Below, piece after piece: positions 46,240-55,272 of a stretch of DNA of 55,272 nt. The translations under genes and the position numbers were made by a program. The DNA is from Hymenoscyphus infarciens. Lineage: Eukaryota > Ascomycota > Leotiomycetes > Helotiales > Helotiaceae. The stretch is from NCBI GenBank assembly GCA_001414345.1, contig LLCB01000356.1, forward strand, positions 1-55,272, in the 5' to 3' direction. Under the pieces are notes generated by a model, which was not told the DNA's origin, ran no database searches, and saw nothing but the letters and a program-made list of their open reading frames with translations. Within the stretch, counting starts at the first letter, position 1. Each line of letters begins with the position of its first letter.

Positions 46240-47506
46240 TTTGATATCTTGATTAGGTAGTTGATAGCACGTGTCTAACAGTCTGCTCTGGAAGGGTTGA
46301 GTTGTTGAGAGGTCCAGGAAGACACAAGGGTTGGATGTTGGACAGTTGGAAGGGGGGAGTTTTGCTTGAAGTAAGGTTGTCGTGAATTAGGAATGAATAA
46401 TCAATCGCGGGAGTGCTAATGATCTACCATTAACAGCAAATTCACCCAGACTCAGTCCATAACACACAAACCCTTTTGCTATGGATTCACAGTTGAGACA
46501 TACAACCTGGGCTGGTCGGCTTTATTCACCAATGATTGAATTTGCTAGTTAAGTTGCGACTTTAGATTCATGATTTGGGTATAGTAATTTTAAGTGTTGA
46601 ATCACCTTCATCAGTATTATTAACTCAGGGCCTGTTTAGCTCGCATAAATTATTTAAATATATGCATGGATATCTGACGAGATACCCGGAATAGTGACCA
46701 CGTATAAGTTGGTGCATATCATCAATTGTTTCTTAATATATTGCGTAATCGTTTAGCTCGTGTTGTATACACGTATCTAGGTGCATATATTTCTTAACCT
46801 GGTAACGCGAAAGCAGTAGGTGGGAAAAGATATATATGAACTTTTAAAGATTTACGCCCTCAATCAATTAAATCAAGTAAGTATCCTACAATTCCTCAAA
46901 AGGTACAGTACTAGACACATATCTGAATAGCAATTACCTAGAATAAACATTCGAGAAGAGGTGGATTAATACAGTTTTTGTTTTATAGTCCATTTGAGCA
47001 AGCCTAAACGGTATTAATCAATTTTATAATTAGTGATGATCTCCTACCAGAACGCTTATCAACACAGTCCCAACAGCGAAAGGCATGTTTCGAAAGCAAC
47101 AACTTCATTTGCCATCCCTACTATGGAAGAACCTTTTGTTTGTCGATGATCCCCCCTATCCCTAACTCGAACCTGGCATTACAAGAGCTGGATGTTGTTC
47201 CTATCCCTCCACTCGCAGAACCACGAATGCACCTACTATGATCTATCACACCCATAATTTATGCACATTTTGGTTGCGACGAGGGCCCATTCACCTATGC
47301 ACGTGGATTTCTCTTAGATTCAAAGCTTCCTCTCACTTATTAATTATCAGATGCGCAAACTGGGAGTCACTCTCAACTCTAAACTTAATAATTAGTGCAT
47401 ATGAAAGTTTCAGTTTATTCTCCTACCGAGTATGGGAAAATCACCATATCCAATTCTCCTGACCTATCCCGCCTTGTTAAACCCATGCAAACCCCAAATT
47501 GTCCCC
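46240..47506. other. Gene-free spacer between two small membrane-protein genes
   Basis: This AT-rich spacer contains the promoter of the 162-aa gene at its left end and the 3' flank of the 114-aa gene at its right. A frame near 47238 has no supporting signals. Confidence 0.4.
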
Positions 47507-47851
47507 TTACTTAGTTATCCACTCCATTCCACCGGTATCCCATCTCACTGCCTTCTTTTTGGTTTTCGGATAAGAAGGAAGTGGTATATCCTCATTTGAA
47601 AACCCAATCGCTTCCTCGCCACCTAACCCTTCTTCCGGATCCGGTATTCTCTCCCTGCTACCTGGTGTTGAGATAGCTGCCGGCTGTGACTGTGGTGCTG
47701 GCCCAAGGGAATGTCGTTGAGTAAGTTGTAAGAGAAACGAAAGGAACAAGGCGAGGATGTTGATACATATAAATACCGCGACGCCGAGTGAGATGACCAT
47801 CAGCGCCTCGAAAATGTGAGGGAGTATATGGGTCTTGTCTTTGTTTTCCAT
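47507..47851 (-). CDS. Small single-pass membrane protein with an LPxY motif
   Basis: A single exon encodes 114 aa. One long hydrophobic helix (about 16-42, ALMVISLGVAVFICINILAL) is followed by a Pro/Gln/Ser-rich linker, an acidic stretch (DPEEGLGGEEAIG), then IPLPSYPKTKKK with LPSY at 91-94, a variant PY motif. It ends WITK. The organisation (N-terminal membrane segment, acidic Glu-Glu linker, PY-like motif in the tail) resembles the neighbour at 45751, although the sequences are not clearly homologous. No family is recognised. Confidence 0.6.
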   Translation of the reverse strand: MENKDKTHILPHIFEALMVISLGVAVFICINILALFLSFLLQLTQRHSLGPAPQSQPAAISTPGSRERIPDPEEGLGGEEAIGFSNEDIPLPSYPKTKKKAVRWDTGGMEWITK

Positions 47852-48787
47852 TTTGAGAAAAGGCGTTTGGCTTGAGATGTTCTTGGGATTCTCAGGTCAT
47901 TTTGGGAAGTGACCATGTGCCTGGTGTGTGAATTGGAGGTCGATGAGATGGTTCAGAGAAGAAGAGAATGGAGGAAGTAAGGGTGTAATATATAGAATTG
48001 GTCGTGAATAACCTCCAAGAAAGGTGTTTATAAATGGAGAGTTGAGTCCTACTTATTCAAAGAAGCTCAAACTCGCTTAGTGTTTCAGACTTCAAAGAAC
48101 GGTGTGGTTTTGGCTGGCTATACTTTGGCACTGTATCAATATGAAACACTCCTTTCTTGCAACATGAGAAAACAAGAGAATTGGTTATTGCTCTACCGTA
48201 CCTTTACTTTTCATCGTGCGGAACATTCTTCGTAACTTATTCATTAGGAGTCAATGAATCGAGTTAATTTCTTCTGAACGGTCAAGGACAACACCGTTCT
48301 GCTTTACTAGACTATTTCAAATAATAAGATAGAAAGCCGAGGGAGAACAATGCGCGATCCCGTTATATACTGTCTCTAGAAACACTCGGAAAGCTTTCGC
48401 TGGCCCATGTCACTTTACGAAAAGGTTGATAAAGTACGTAACTCCAGAGTTGTTTTTAGATTCTTCATTTTTGGACGATCTCAATGTTTTTACTTTTAAT
48501 ACGCTTCTTCGCGTCTCGTGCAGACACTGTAAGGATACCGTTGGATATCCACAAAGTATTTTGTCAATGTGAATGAGTACTCAGAGTCGGCAACCGGCTA
48601 TCATTCCACCTCATCGGCTACTCGTCCTCCCATCCCACGTAAATATTTTATTTAGCATGTAGGAGTCGTGTAATCCTGTATCGTGACCACATTTTCTGGA
48701 ATTCCTGGTCCGCCTTTGACGGTTGTAGGTCAAAACAAGAAACTGATAATTAGTAGGCGGTCTTCTTGCCAGTGTGAGAAATGAATA
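47852..48787. promoter_or_regulatory. Upstream region of the 114-aa gene
   Basis: No gene is recognised. The part next to 47851 is the presumed promoter and 5' UTR of the minus-strand gene; the rest is featureless intergenic DNA up to the GATTA array. Confidence 0.35.
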
Positions 48788-49500
48788 GATTAGATTAGAT
48801 TAGATTAGATTAATAGCCATTGATCTAATCTAATCAACACCTTTTAGGTGTTAATCATAATCAAATCTAATCTAATCACGTTAATCAGATTAATAATTGA
48901 TTAATTGATTAATATAGCACGTAACGGGCCCGAGGAAGTCGGAGCACGGACCGATGGCTCGGTATCACGTCGGAGTGGCGTCGGAGTGGCGTCGGAGTGG
49001 CGTCCCAGCGTGCCAGGAGCTTAAGCGAGACCTCCTAAGTAGCCTTTTTACTACGTAACTTCTTTATTTTAAGCCTTAATAAATTAGCTTATAATTATTT
49101 ACTAGTAAGCATATATTACTAATATATATAAATACTAGTTCTATTCTTTATAAGCCTTATAAGCCTTATAAATGATTAGAAACTACTTAATTTATAATTA
49201 GATTCGAGACCTTTAAGGCTATTACTAGCTTAAAAAACTAGGGTTTCTAAGTAGTAGAAGAGATAGAGGAAGAAAGGAAGAGAAGAAGAACGGAAAGAAA
49301 GAGCTCGAGTATAAGAATAACTACTTTATGATTAATTAGTATATATATACTTATAATTATATAGTAAGTAATCATATTAATCTGATTTTTTCTGATTAAT
49401 CAAACTCTATTAATCTAATCGAGTCAAGGAACCTATTAATCATAATCTAATCTAATCTAATCACATTAATCAGATTAATAATCGATTAATTGATTAATTT
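48788..49500. mobile_element. GATTA-array-bounded insertion, about 710 bp, unknown class
   Basis: It opens with five GATTA units that face TAATC units 20-30 bp on (a potential hairpin), then a perfect AACACC-TTTT-GGTGTT-type hairpin (about 48836-48853). A 64-65-bp sequence at 48851-48914 is repeated in direct orientation at 49436-49500 (TTAATCATAATC ... TGATTAAT). Between them lie a GC-rich part with three 11-bp GTCGGAGTGGC units (about 48969-49001) and an AT-rich RIP-like part (49025-49380). It has repeat-bounded structure like a non-autonomous element, but class and true ends are unknown. Confidence 0.55.
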
Positions 49501-49529
49501 GTGCTCACGCTGCTTCTTGCTCACTTCTC

Positions 49530-50048
49530 TTGACTGGTACTCAACTCACAGCTTCTTTACTGGAAGCCCACTTAATTGCCACAGGAGATAAGAAGCACTT
49601 TAACCCATTTCATTCATTCAACCCTGTCCTTGATTTCAACTTTCGACACAGAGTTTGGTATTCCAGCCTCGACCCGGAAATAAAAATCACTTTGTTCTCA
49701 TCACCAAACAGTTAAGGCGGCTTCAATTCTCAAGGCACTAGAAACTTCCCAGGTCTTCAATGAACCCAGAGAAGACCCAAATGAAGAAATAAAAAGGGGA
49801 AGAAGATGACGAAGGGTTAGAGGAAGAAGAACAAGAAGAGAATGTGGATGAGGAAGAGGACGGAGAAGTTGACGAGAATGGAGAGGAAGGTAAAGTAGCA
49901 ACCAACCCAACATAAAAACCATCTAACGTCTCCTATTTAGGAAGATGGCGAGGGTCCAGCAGCAAAGTCTGTACAATTAGCTCCAGCCGAAGGCAGAGAA
50001 AATATTGAGGAACCATTTGCCGTCAACGATGATTCGGAGAAAATCTAA
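49530..50048 (+). pseudogene. Decayed gene for an acidic protein
   Basis: Coding-like segments follow one another in different frames. 49530-49700 reads as LIATGDKKHFNPFHSFNP...; a +1 shift at about 49705 continues as TVKAASILKALETSQVFNE; another shift near 49797 leads into a run of Glu/Asp (EEDDEGLEEEEQEENVDEEE). A probable intron (GTAAAG ... TTTAG, about 49890-49942) is followed by EDGEGPAAKSVQLAPAEG, ending at a TAA near 50046. At least two frame breaks rule out a normal product unless introns or assembly errors explain them. It lies next to the GATTA insertion, which may have removed its 5' part. No function is recognised. Confidence 0.4.
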
Positions 50049-50175
50049 GCGCTGGAAAAAACTTACAGGCTATACCTTCAACCAGCCCAAGGACGCTGTG
50101 ATCCCTTCCAAAGAGATACCTAGAAATACAAAATGCGTCTAAACCTTTACCAATATTCCTTCATCTCCACCTTGT

Positions 50176-51382
50176 CTATCCAGGTAAGGTCTTATACTCC
50201 TCCACCACCTCTAGGGTGATTTCATACTTTGTCCCGCCTTCATGTCCCTGCCGAGCTCTGAACCGTTCCCAAATAATCTTCCAATCAATCTCTCCCCACC
50301 TACCAACCTTGGTCCTCAACTGTTCGATGTCTTTCTCTGAAACTAAAATCCCATCAATTTCCCTCAAAAGTACCCCATGTTTATCCGCTGCTCTGACGAT
50401 CTCGTGCACGTTCTCGATGTCAAAGTTCGCAGCGGTTTGTTGTAGGAACTCAATAAGGAGGAACGTGATAGTCGGTATATTGAAAGCGGGTGAGTGAGGG
50501 GCATTGATGAGGTTGTGTTCTGAGAGTAGTTCAAGGGAGACGATGTACATGGGTATAAATATGCTGAATAGCTCTCTGATTCTATCCCTATCATCGCACC
50601 CTGGGTTCTGTGAGCTTACGAGACTTTATAGGAGAGAGCTGAGGTGGAAAGGGGAGGTGAGAAGGGGAAGCATTACTGAACAGGTCTTGGACGAAGTTGA
50701 TTCCCTCACCCACTTTTAGCCAAGTGACCAATGCTTCCATCCATCCCCATTTCCATAAAGGAGAGACCTCTTTTCGGAAGAGGCTCTTGTTGAAACCAAC
50801 AAGCTACACAATTGGTATTCATCAGCTCCCTTCGAAATCCACGCAAGATTACAAAAACGGGAGAGCAAGAAGGAAACACAAACATGATTCACCAGCACCT
50901 CAATAATTCCATACCCCGTCCAATGAAACAACTTGTCCATCCCATACCTATACTGGTCCCTCTTTCTGATCTCAATTCTGATCCGCTCCAACTTATTGGC
51001 CCCCCCGTCCGAAATACAATGCCCCAATTTCAGCATCATAGGATTGGCATATCCCTGATTATGCGTTCCATAAGTAGCGACATCAGCTTCTGATTGAATG
51101 CGATCCAGTGCCACGGAAGGGTCGGTTTCGGGAAGTTCGACCTCTTCACCCTCTTCACCCTCGTCGTTGCCGTCGTTGTCTTCATCTTCCCAATCGGGGT
51201 CTGGCCATAAAACTTCGTATAGTTTGGGAAATTGGAGATCGAACTAGGAGTTGTGAGTTTCGGGTTTCTGGAAATTCGGGTCTTGTGGTGGAGAGGGGGA
51301 AACTCACACTACCCTCATCAGAATACTTGAATTCCTTCTTCTTCCCCTCATCCTTCTCCACAGACGCAATTGGCTTGAACAT
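50176..51382 (-). CDS. Unrecognised 314-aa protein, four exons
   Basis: Exons 51382-51308, 51243-50893, 50803-50710 and 50600-50176 join in phase to 314 aa; introns are 64, 89 and 109 nt. Without the third intron the gene would look frameshifted; splicing GG-GTGAGG ... CCCAG-GG restores one frame across it. Sequence features: a Lys/Glu-rich start, FDLQFPKLYEVLWPDPDWED, a very acidic stretch (about 45-65), then a helical region with tryptophans (LWKWGWMEALVTWLKVG) and a hydrophobic segment (FSIFIPMYIVSLELLSE, about 190-206). The last 100 residues are mixed charged helices. No known domain is recognised. Exon 4 has an amphipathic rather than clearly membrane character. Confidence 0.65.
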
Positions 51383-52165
51383 TGTAACAATGCCACACTT
51401 CGACAGACCAATATCTCAATACGAAACAGATGCTGCAAATAGGGGTGCAAATAAGTACCGCTCTTGGAGAGAGTTGAAGTTGGTTGGCTTGGTTTTGATA
51501 TGAGTGTCGTCAAGTGATATTCGAGGGTTTGAGGCAGCGATCAACAGATGGAGATGAGTTTTATGAGATCCTTTCACAATGAGATGTTGTCGCCAGAGAT
51601 TTCAGCTGCGTGAGACAAGACTCAAGACGGTGCCCTCTCTCCAGGAAGGAGCAAGCTGTCGAGTCCCGTGCAGTTGACGAGGCAAGAGGTCAAGAACCTT
51701 CCGCAGGAGGAAGCCACGATTCAAAAGTTTCGCCTCCGTGCTACCTGGTGGACGATGAATTGAACTTGGGAGGCCAAGGTCGTTCTTTCCCTAAACAGAT
51801 ATCGACCCTCCCACTCAGCAGAAGAGACAGGACTCGATATCGCTCCTTACCTACCTCTCAGCATCAACTTGCCTTACGTAGCCTCTTACAGCCCGACACG
51901 AGTGTTGCGATTGAATGGAAGGCACGACCTGGGCTCTCTGCATCTACGCCCCCGAGCATTTTTTCGTCGTCGTAAACGGGGAGAGAAATTGATTTTGGTT
52001 GAACGAATTGAGCAGCAGAATATTCTCCTTCGCTTGTGTATATTGGTTCGTGAAACCAGGCTCGAGACTGTTGTCAAATTGTTCTTCAAATTGAACAATT
52101 GAGTGTTTTGGATCCTCCTGCTATCTAGCAAAGCTATCTTGAGTTGATATATCTTTTATCAACCT
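51383..52165. other. Region between the 314-aa gene and the SRP72 3' end
   Basis: This 780-bp stretch contains the promoter of the minus-strand 314-aa gene (near 51383-51550) and the SRP72 downstream region. Frames near 51610 and 51869 overlap without coding character. Confidence 0.4.
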
Positions 52166-54174
52166 CTATTTCTTTCCCTTTTTCTTATTTTTCCCCTTCC
52201 CGCCAACTGACTTCTCAACCTTCACAGTGCCAGCTCCACCAGCCAACTCTAAACGCTCCCCTTCTTCCTTCACCACACCTCCTTGTGTCAAATCGTTTGC
52301 CTTCTTCTTACCCTTCTTCCCCTTTGGTCTGTACGAACTTCTATCTTTCAATGGCAGCCATCTTTCAGGATCCATCTTCTTGCCCTCTTCAAAATCCTTG
52401 GGCATATGACTCTTCCGGATTTTACGAACCTTGGCAGGTTTTTCCTTTTCTTTCTCAGACGAATCGACTGGGCGCTTCTTGCTTGCTACTTGAGTTGGAA
52501 CAGGTAACGATGGAATTCCAGCCCCCTCAAGAGCAGCGGCATCCACACCAGCAATAAGCTTGGAAACAGGAGAAAGCTTCTCAAGTTCGTCAGATACTTT
52601 TGAGAAGTCTGTGGTTGCATATGAGGCAACGTAACCAGCAATAGCTGTGCGGTCGTTAGGCTCGTTTGTTCGGAGCAGGGAAAACATATCTCCTGCTACC
52701 TTCAACTCTTGTGGATCTGAAGATTCAAGAAACGATGTTCCTGCAGCTCGAAGAAGTGTTGGGGAAGATTTCGATTTTTTCCTCCAGTAGGAAGCCGCCT
52801 TCCCTAGCTCTGTCTTTATGGGCCCTTTACGACCTGCTAATCGATAAAGTGAAACTGCAATAGCTATCAATCCTGGTGCGAATCGTACATCATGATCCGT
52901 CGCTGACTTTGACTCTTCAAGTCTCTTGAAAAAGGCCTCGAGTAGTTGGGTGGCTGGCCCCGGGTTGTTTGTCAAAGCGTAAAGCTGAATGATGACTAGA
53001 AGCAGGCCAACATCATTTGGTCGCTTTTCTAGAAGTGGTAAAATCTGCTTCAAGCCAGCCTTTCCAGTTTCGCACTTTGCTGCAGCTGCTGCACCGAGAA
53101 CCCCGAAGTTGCAGATAAAAGGAGAGGTGTTTGGTGAATGTGACTTGGAGATGATAGACGCTGAAGTGTATGCCACACCAGAGTATTTTAATGATTGAAG
53201 ATCAATTGCATATCGATTTCGGACCAATATGTCTGATTGGTGCTTAAAATGCTGCTCCCCATGAGTCAATTTTGGTGCGGAACTGAAGATACGCTCAGTC
53301 AGATATGGATTGTCGTTTTTGGTAGAGGCAGCCAAGGAGTTATTTTGGGCAATGATTCTAGTAGGTGCTTCCGGGACACTGGAAAAGTAAGCAGATTGTC
53401 AACTATCTCCTTCCTAGATACATACTCTGCAATATTAATCATTTTTTCTAAAGCCTCTGCCTCATCCAGCTTGCCCATCTTTGTGAAAACATATGCCTGT
53501 TGAACCATAATTGGCAAAACCTCCGCCCTCTTCTCATCATCACTCAACTCGTCGTGAGCTTCACACAGGTCCCGGGCTCGTTTTAATAGCATACTTCCAG
53601 TAGCCAAATCGCCTCTAGCAATACTCCCACATGCCGCATTATACGTCGTCTCAAATGCTTCGAGGTCTTCCCGACCGGGCTTCTTCCGACTCTGCTCGAC
53701 CTTGTCGCCATTTCCTTGCCACTCTAGCTGTGCATCCGTAGCTGCGCTGTTGATTCCTAAGTCGGTATCTTCCCCATCAATCGGTGCCTCCTCCCCACTC
53801 AAGTGTTTGTATATCTTTGCGGCATCCTCGAATTTCTCTGCTCGGTATGCGATTTGCGCGGCGACATGCGTTAAGCCTCTGCTGCCACCATTCTTTGCTA
53901 ATTCCTCTGCTTCGTCGAGTTTACCGGATTTATACAGGGCATACGCCTTTTCTAGCTTGCAACGCTCTGCCAATTTGTCTCCGCCGTCATCGAGGGCCCG
54001 TAGGGCGTCATCCCACCTGTCGAGTTTGAGAAGAGCTACAACTCGTACGTGTAGGGCGTCGAGGTTCTTTTTGGAGGTTTTCAGTTCAGCGTTTGCGGCC
54101 TTGAGAATCTGTTCGTCATCCTCGATAGTCGCACTTTTGAGGAGGGAGGAGAGGGTTGCCGTTGGGTTGGCCAT
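52166..54174 (-). CDS. SRP72: Signal recognition particle subunit SRP72
   Basis: Two exons (54174-53426, 53378-52166) joined by a 47-nt intron encode 653 aa, the normal size for SRP72. The N-terminal about 500 residues are helical repeats of TPR type (for example LDRWDDALRALDDGGDKL, SGKLDEAEELAKNGG, KFEDAAKIYKHL, MGKLDEAEAL). The C-terminus holds the SRP72 RNA-binding signature KSHMPKDFEEGKKMDPERWLPL + DRSSYR (about 573-599) followed by lysine-rich GKKGKKK tracts. SRP72 binds SRP68 through the TPR part and 7S RNA through the basic part, in the cytosolic particle that targets ribosomes to the ER. The intron lies within INIAD-VPEAPTR, and the start (GCCATGG context) is unambiguous. Confidence 0.95.
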
Positions 54175-55272
54175 GGCGGGAGGGTCTGGGATTTTGTGAA
54201 GATGGTGTTATCGAGTCTCGCGCATAATTCTGCAACACCCCGAAGCCCTAAAATTCGAGAATTGAGGCAATACAGGTAGCGTTCGTAGGCCGGTGGGGGT
54301 GAAGTTGGTCGGATTGAGGGTTTCTGTTCCGAGAGTATGAGTATGAGTACGAGTACAGCACACACGAAGCACGACCGAGTACAGTACTCGAGTACACACA
54401 CGATGGCGGGGTTCTTTGGTGTGGATTTTCAGTGAAGTGCTCGGTGGGGTTCGCTTCGCTCGGACCAATGAGGTGTGACCCCTGCACAAGCTCCCTTTTT
54501 TAACCTTAGTCTTGTGCTATGATTTAAAGGGGGGTTAAGGTTGTTTACATAAAGGCCGCCGTACCCCCCCCTCAACCTGGAAGATCCTGACTGTTTCTGT
54601 ATGTTGTGCATCAGGAAATTTGTATGGTCAATTGGTGCCGTCTCGTCTCGTCTCGAGTTTGAACTCGGAGGTTCGAGTTGAGCCCCAGACCGGCCCGCAA
54701 TTGGTGCTGTAATAAATGTCCGTTTTCTACTTACCTGCTTGGATGCTACTCTATGCTGCCCCTGTCGCTTCTGCTGCAATCTACTGTACTGTACTGCACT
54801 CTGCACTTCCCGTCTGCTCCCGCGCGCCTTGAGACTTTTATCTTTCTGCCATTGAATGAACCGACAAGAGAAGTCTCTTGAAGGCTGAAGCGCCATTGAA
54901 ACAAACATCCCGCAAGCGCGAGAGACACAGAAGCTGCTCCGATTTGAAGCCATTGCCGCCATGTGCATGGATCGAAATCATGCGAGCACTGTACTGTATG
55001 AATGCTGCTCGCTAGCTAGTAGTATACTAGTAATGCCAGCAAAGCCAGTTCGTTGTTCCACCGGGCCTGCATCCTGAGAATCTGATCAAAGGTTGACCTG
55101 GCCGTTGGCGGCGTGCTTTTTCCATGGATGGATCGCTAAACGACCCTGTCAGTGTTCTCTCTCCCACATCCCATGCCTGGTCTGCCCGCTCTTCGGCACT
55201 CACAACGCTCTAGGCCGCAGAGTTCGTTGTAACCTTGTCTGCGGTGATGGGTGGTATAGTGGAGGAGGGGGG
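54175..55272. promoter_or_regulatory. SRP72 upstream region
   Basis: No gene is supported to the window end. Near 54330-54400 lie GAGTAT/GAGTAC and CGAGTACAGTACTCG repeats; TCTCG units occur at 54645-54660 and TACTG units at about 54780-54800. A G-run at 54530 and a C-run at 54567 are not a convincing inverted repeat. The long minus frame at 54429-54968 lacks an initiating context and splice support. Confidence 0.4.

Noticed and set aside
48788..48820. GATTA array as an interstitial telomere repeat
   Set aside because: Fungal telomeres of this group are TTAGGG; GATTA units have no G-run and are accompanied by inverted TAATC copies, which fits an element terminus better.
50601..50709. Apparent frameshift in the 314-aa gene
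   Set aside because: A 109-nt GT-AG intron (GTGAGG donor, CCCAG acceptor) restores one continuous frame and a total length divisible by three, so no lesion is needed.
53702..54199. 165-codon plus frame opposite SRP72 exon 1
   Set aside because: It is fully antisense to the TPR region of SRP72 and rich in Ser/Ala/Leu codons mirrored from it.
54525..54580. G-run and C-run as terminal inverted repeats of a second MITE
   Set aside because: Sequences beyond the homopolymers do not pair and no TA duplication frames them.
54429..54968. 179-codon minus frame upstream of SRP72
   Set aside because: Composition is basic and low-complexity with no domain, no splice signals and overlapping rival frames; it reads as promoter DNA.

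Overview
The window is nuclear DNA of a filamentous ascomycete (Pezizomycotina). Leotiomycetes is my guess from gene style only; no sequence search was possible. The evidence is short spliceosomal introns (mostly 47-120 nt, GT-AG), fungal gene families, and a 16.8 kb block almost without CpA and TpG and packed with TpA. That is the footprint of repeat-induced point mutation (RIP).

Layout. 1-16850: gene-free, RIP-destroyed retrotransposon graveyard. Two copies of one Ty1/Copia family lie head to head (122-9000 minus, 9381-15612 plus), each with both LTRs and an intact 5-bp target duplication. A short non-autonomous LTR element (4152-6630) is nested in the first and carries an antisense cysteine-rich ORF with a candidate intron. 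All sit in an older relic. 16850 onward is ordinary gene-bearing DNA. In order: an MFS (monocarboxylate-porter-like) transporter (17346-18845, +); a candidate small secreted peptide (19486, +); a haspin kinase (20773-23139, +); a HET-like membrane protein (23668-26106, -); an equilibrative nucleoside transporter (27626-29040, +); a 3 x 108-bp tandem repeat; an unrecognised 448-aa protein with an acidic tail (31191-32993, +); a secreted GH16 glucanase (34863-36019, -); a Tc1/mariner-type MITE (37605-37696); a second MFS transporter (38022-39784, +); a concentrative nucleoside transporter (42080-44092, +); a small AT-rich relic; two small membrane proteins with C-terminal (L/P)PxY motifs (45751-46239 and 47507-47851, -); a GATTA-repeat-bounded insertion (48788-49500); a decayed acidic gene (49530-50048, +); an unrecognised four-exon gene (50176-51382, -); and SRP72 of the signal recognition particle (52166-54174, -).

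There is no operon-like logic. Housekeeping genes (SRP72, haspin) are mixed with transporters and accessory genes. The only functional theme is import across membranes: two MFS carriers and two unrelated nucleoside carriers (ENT and CNT) lie within 27 kb. I saw no tRNA, rRNA, CRISPR array or secondary-metabolite backbone gene. Exon coordinates were worked out by hand from splice signals and frame continuity. For every multi-exon gene listed, the exon lengths sum to a multiple of three.
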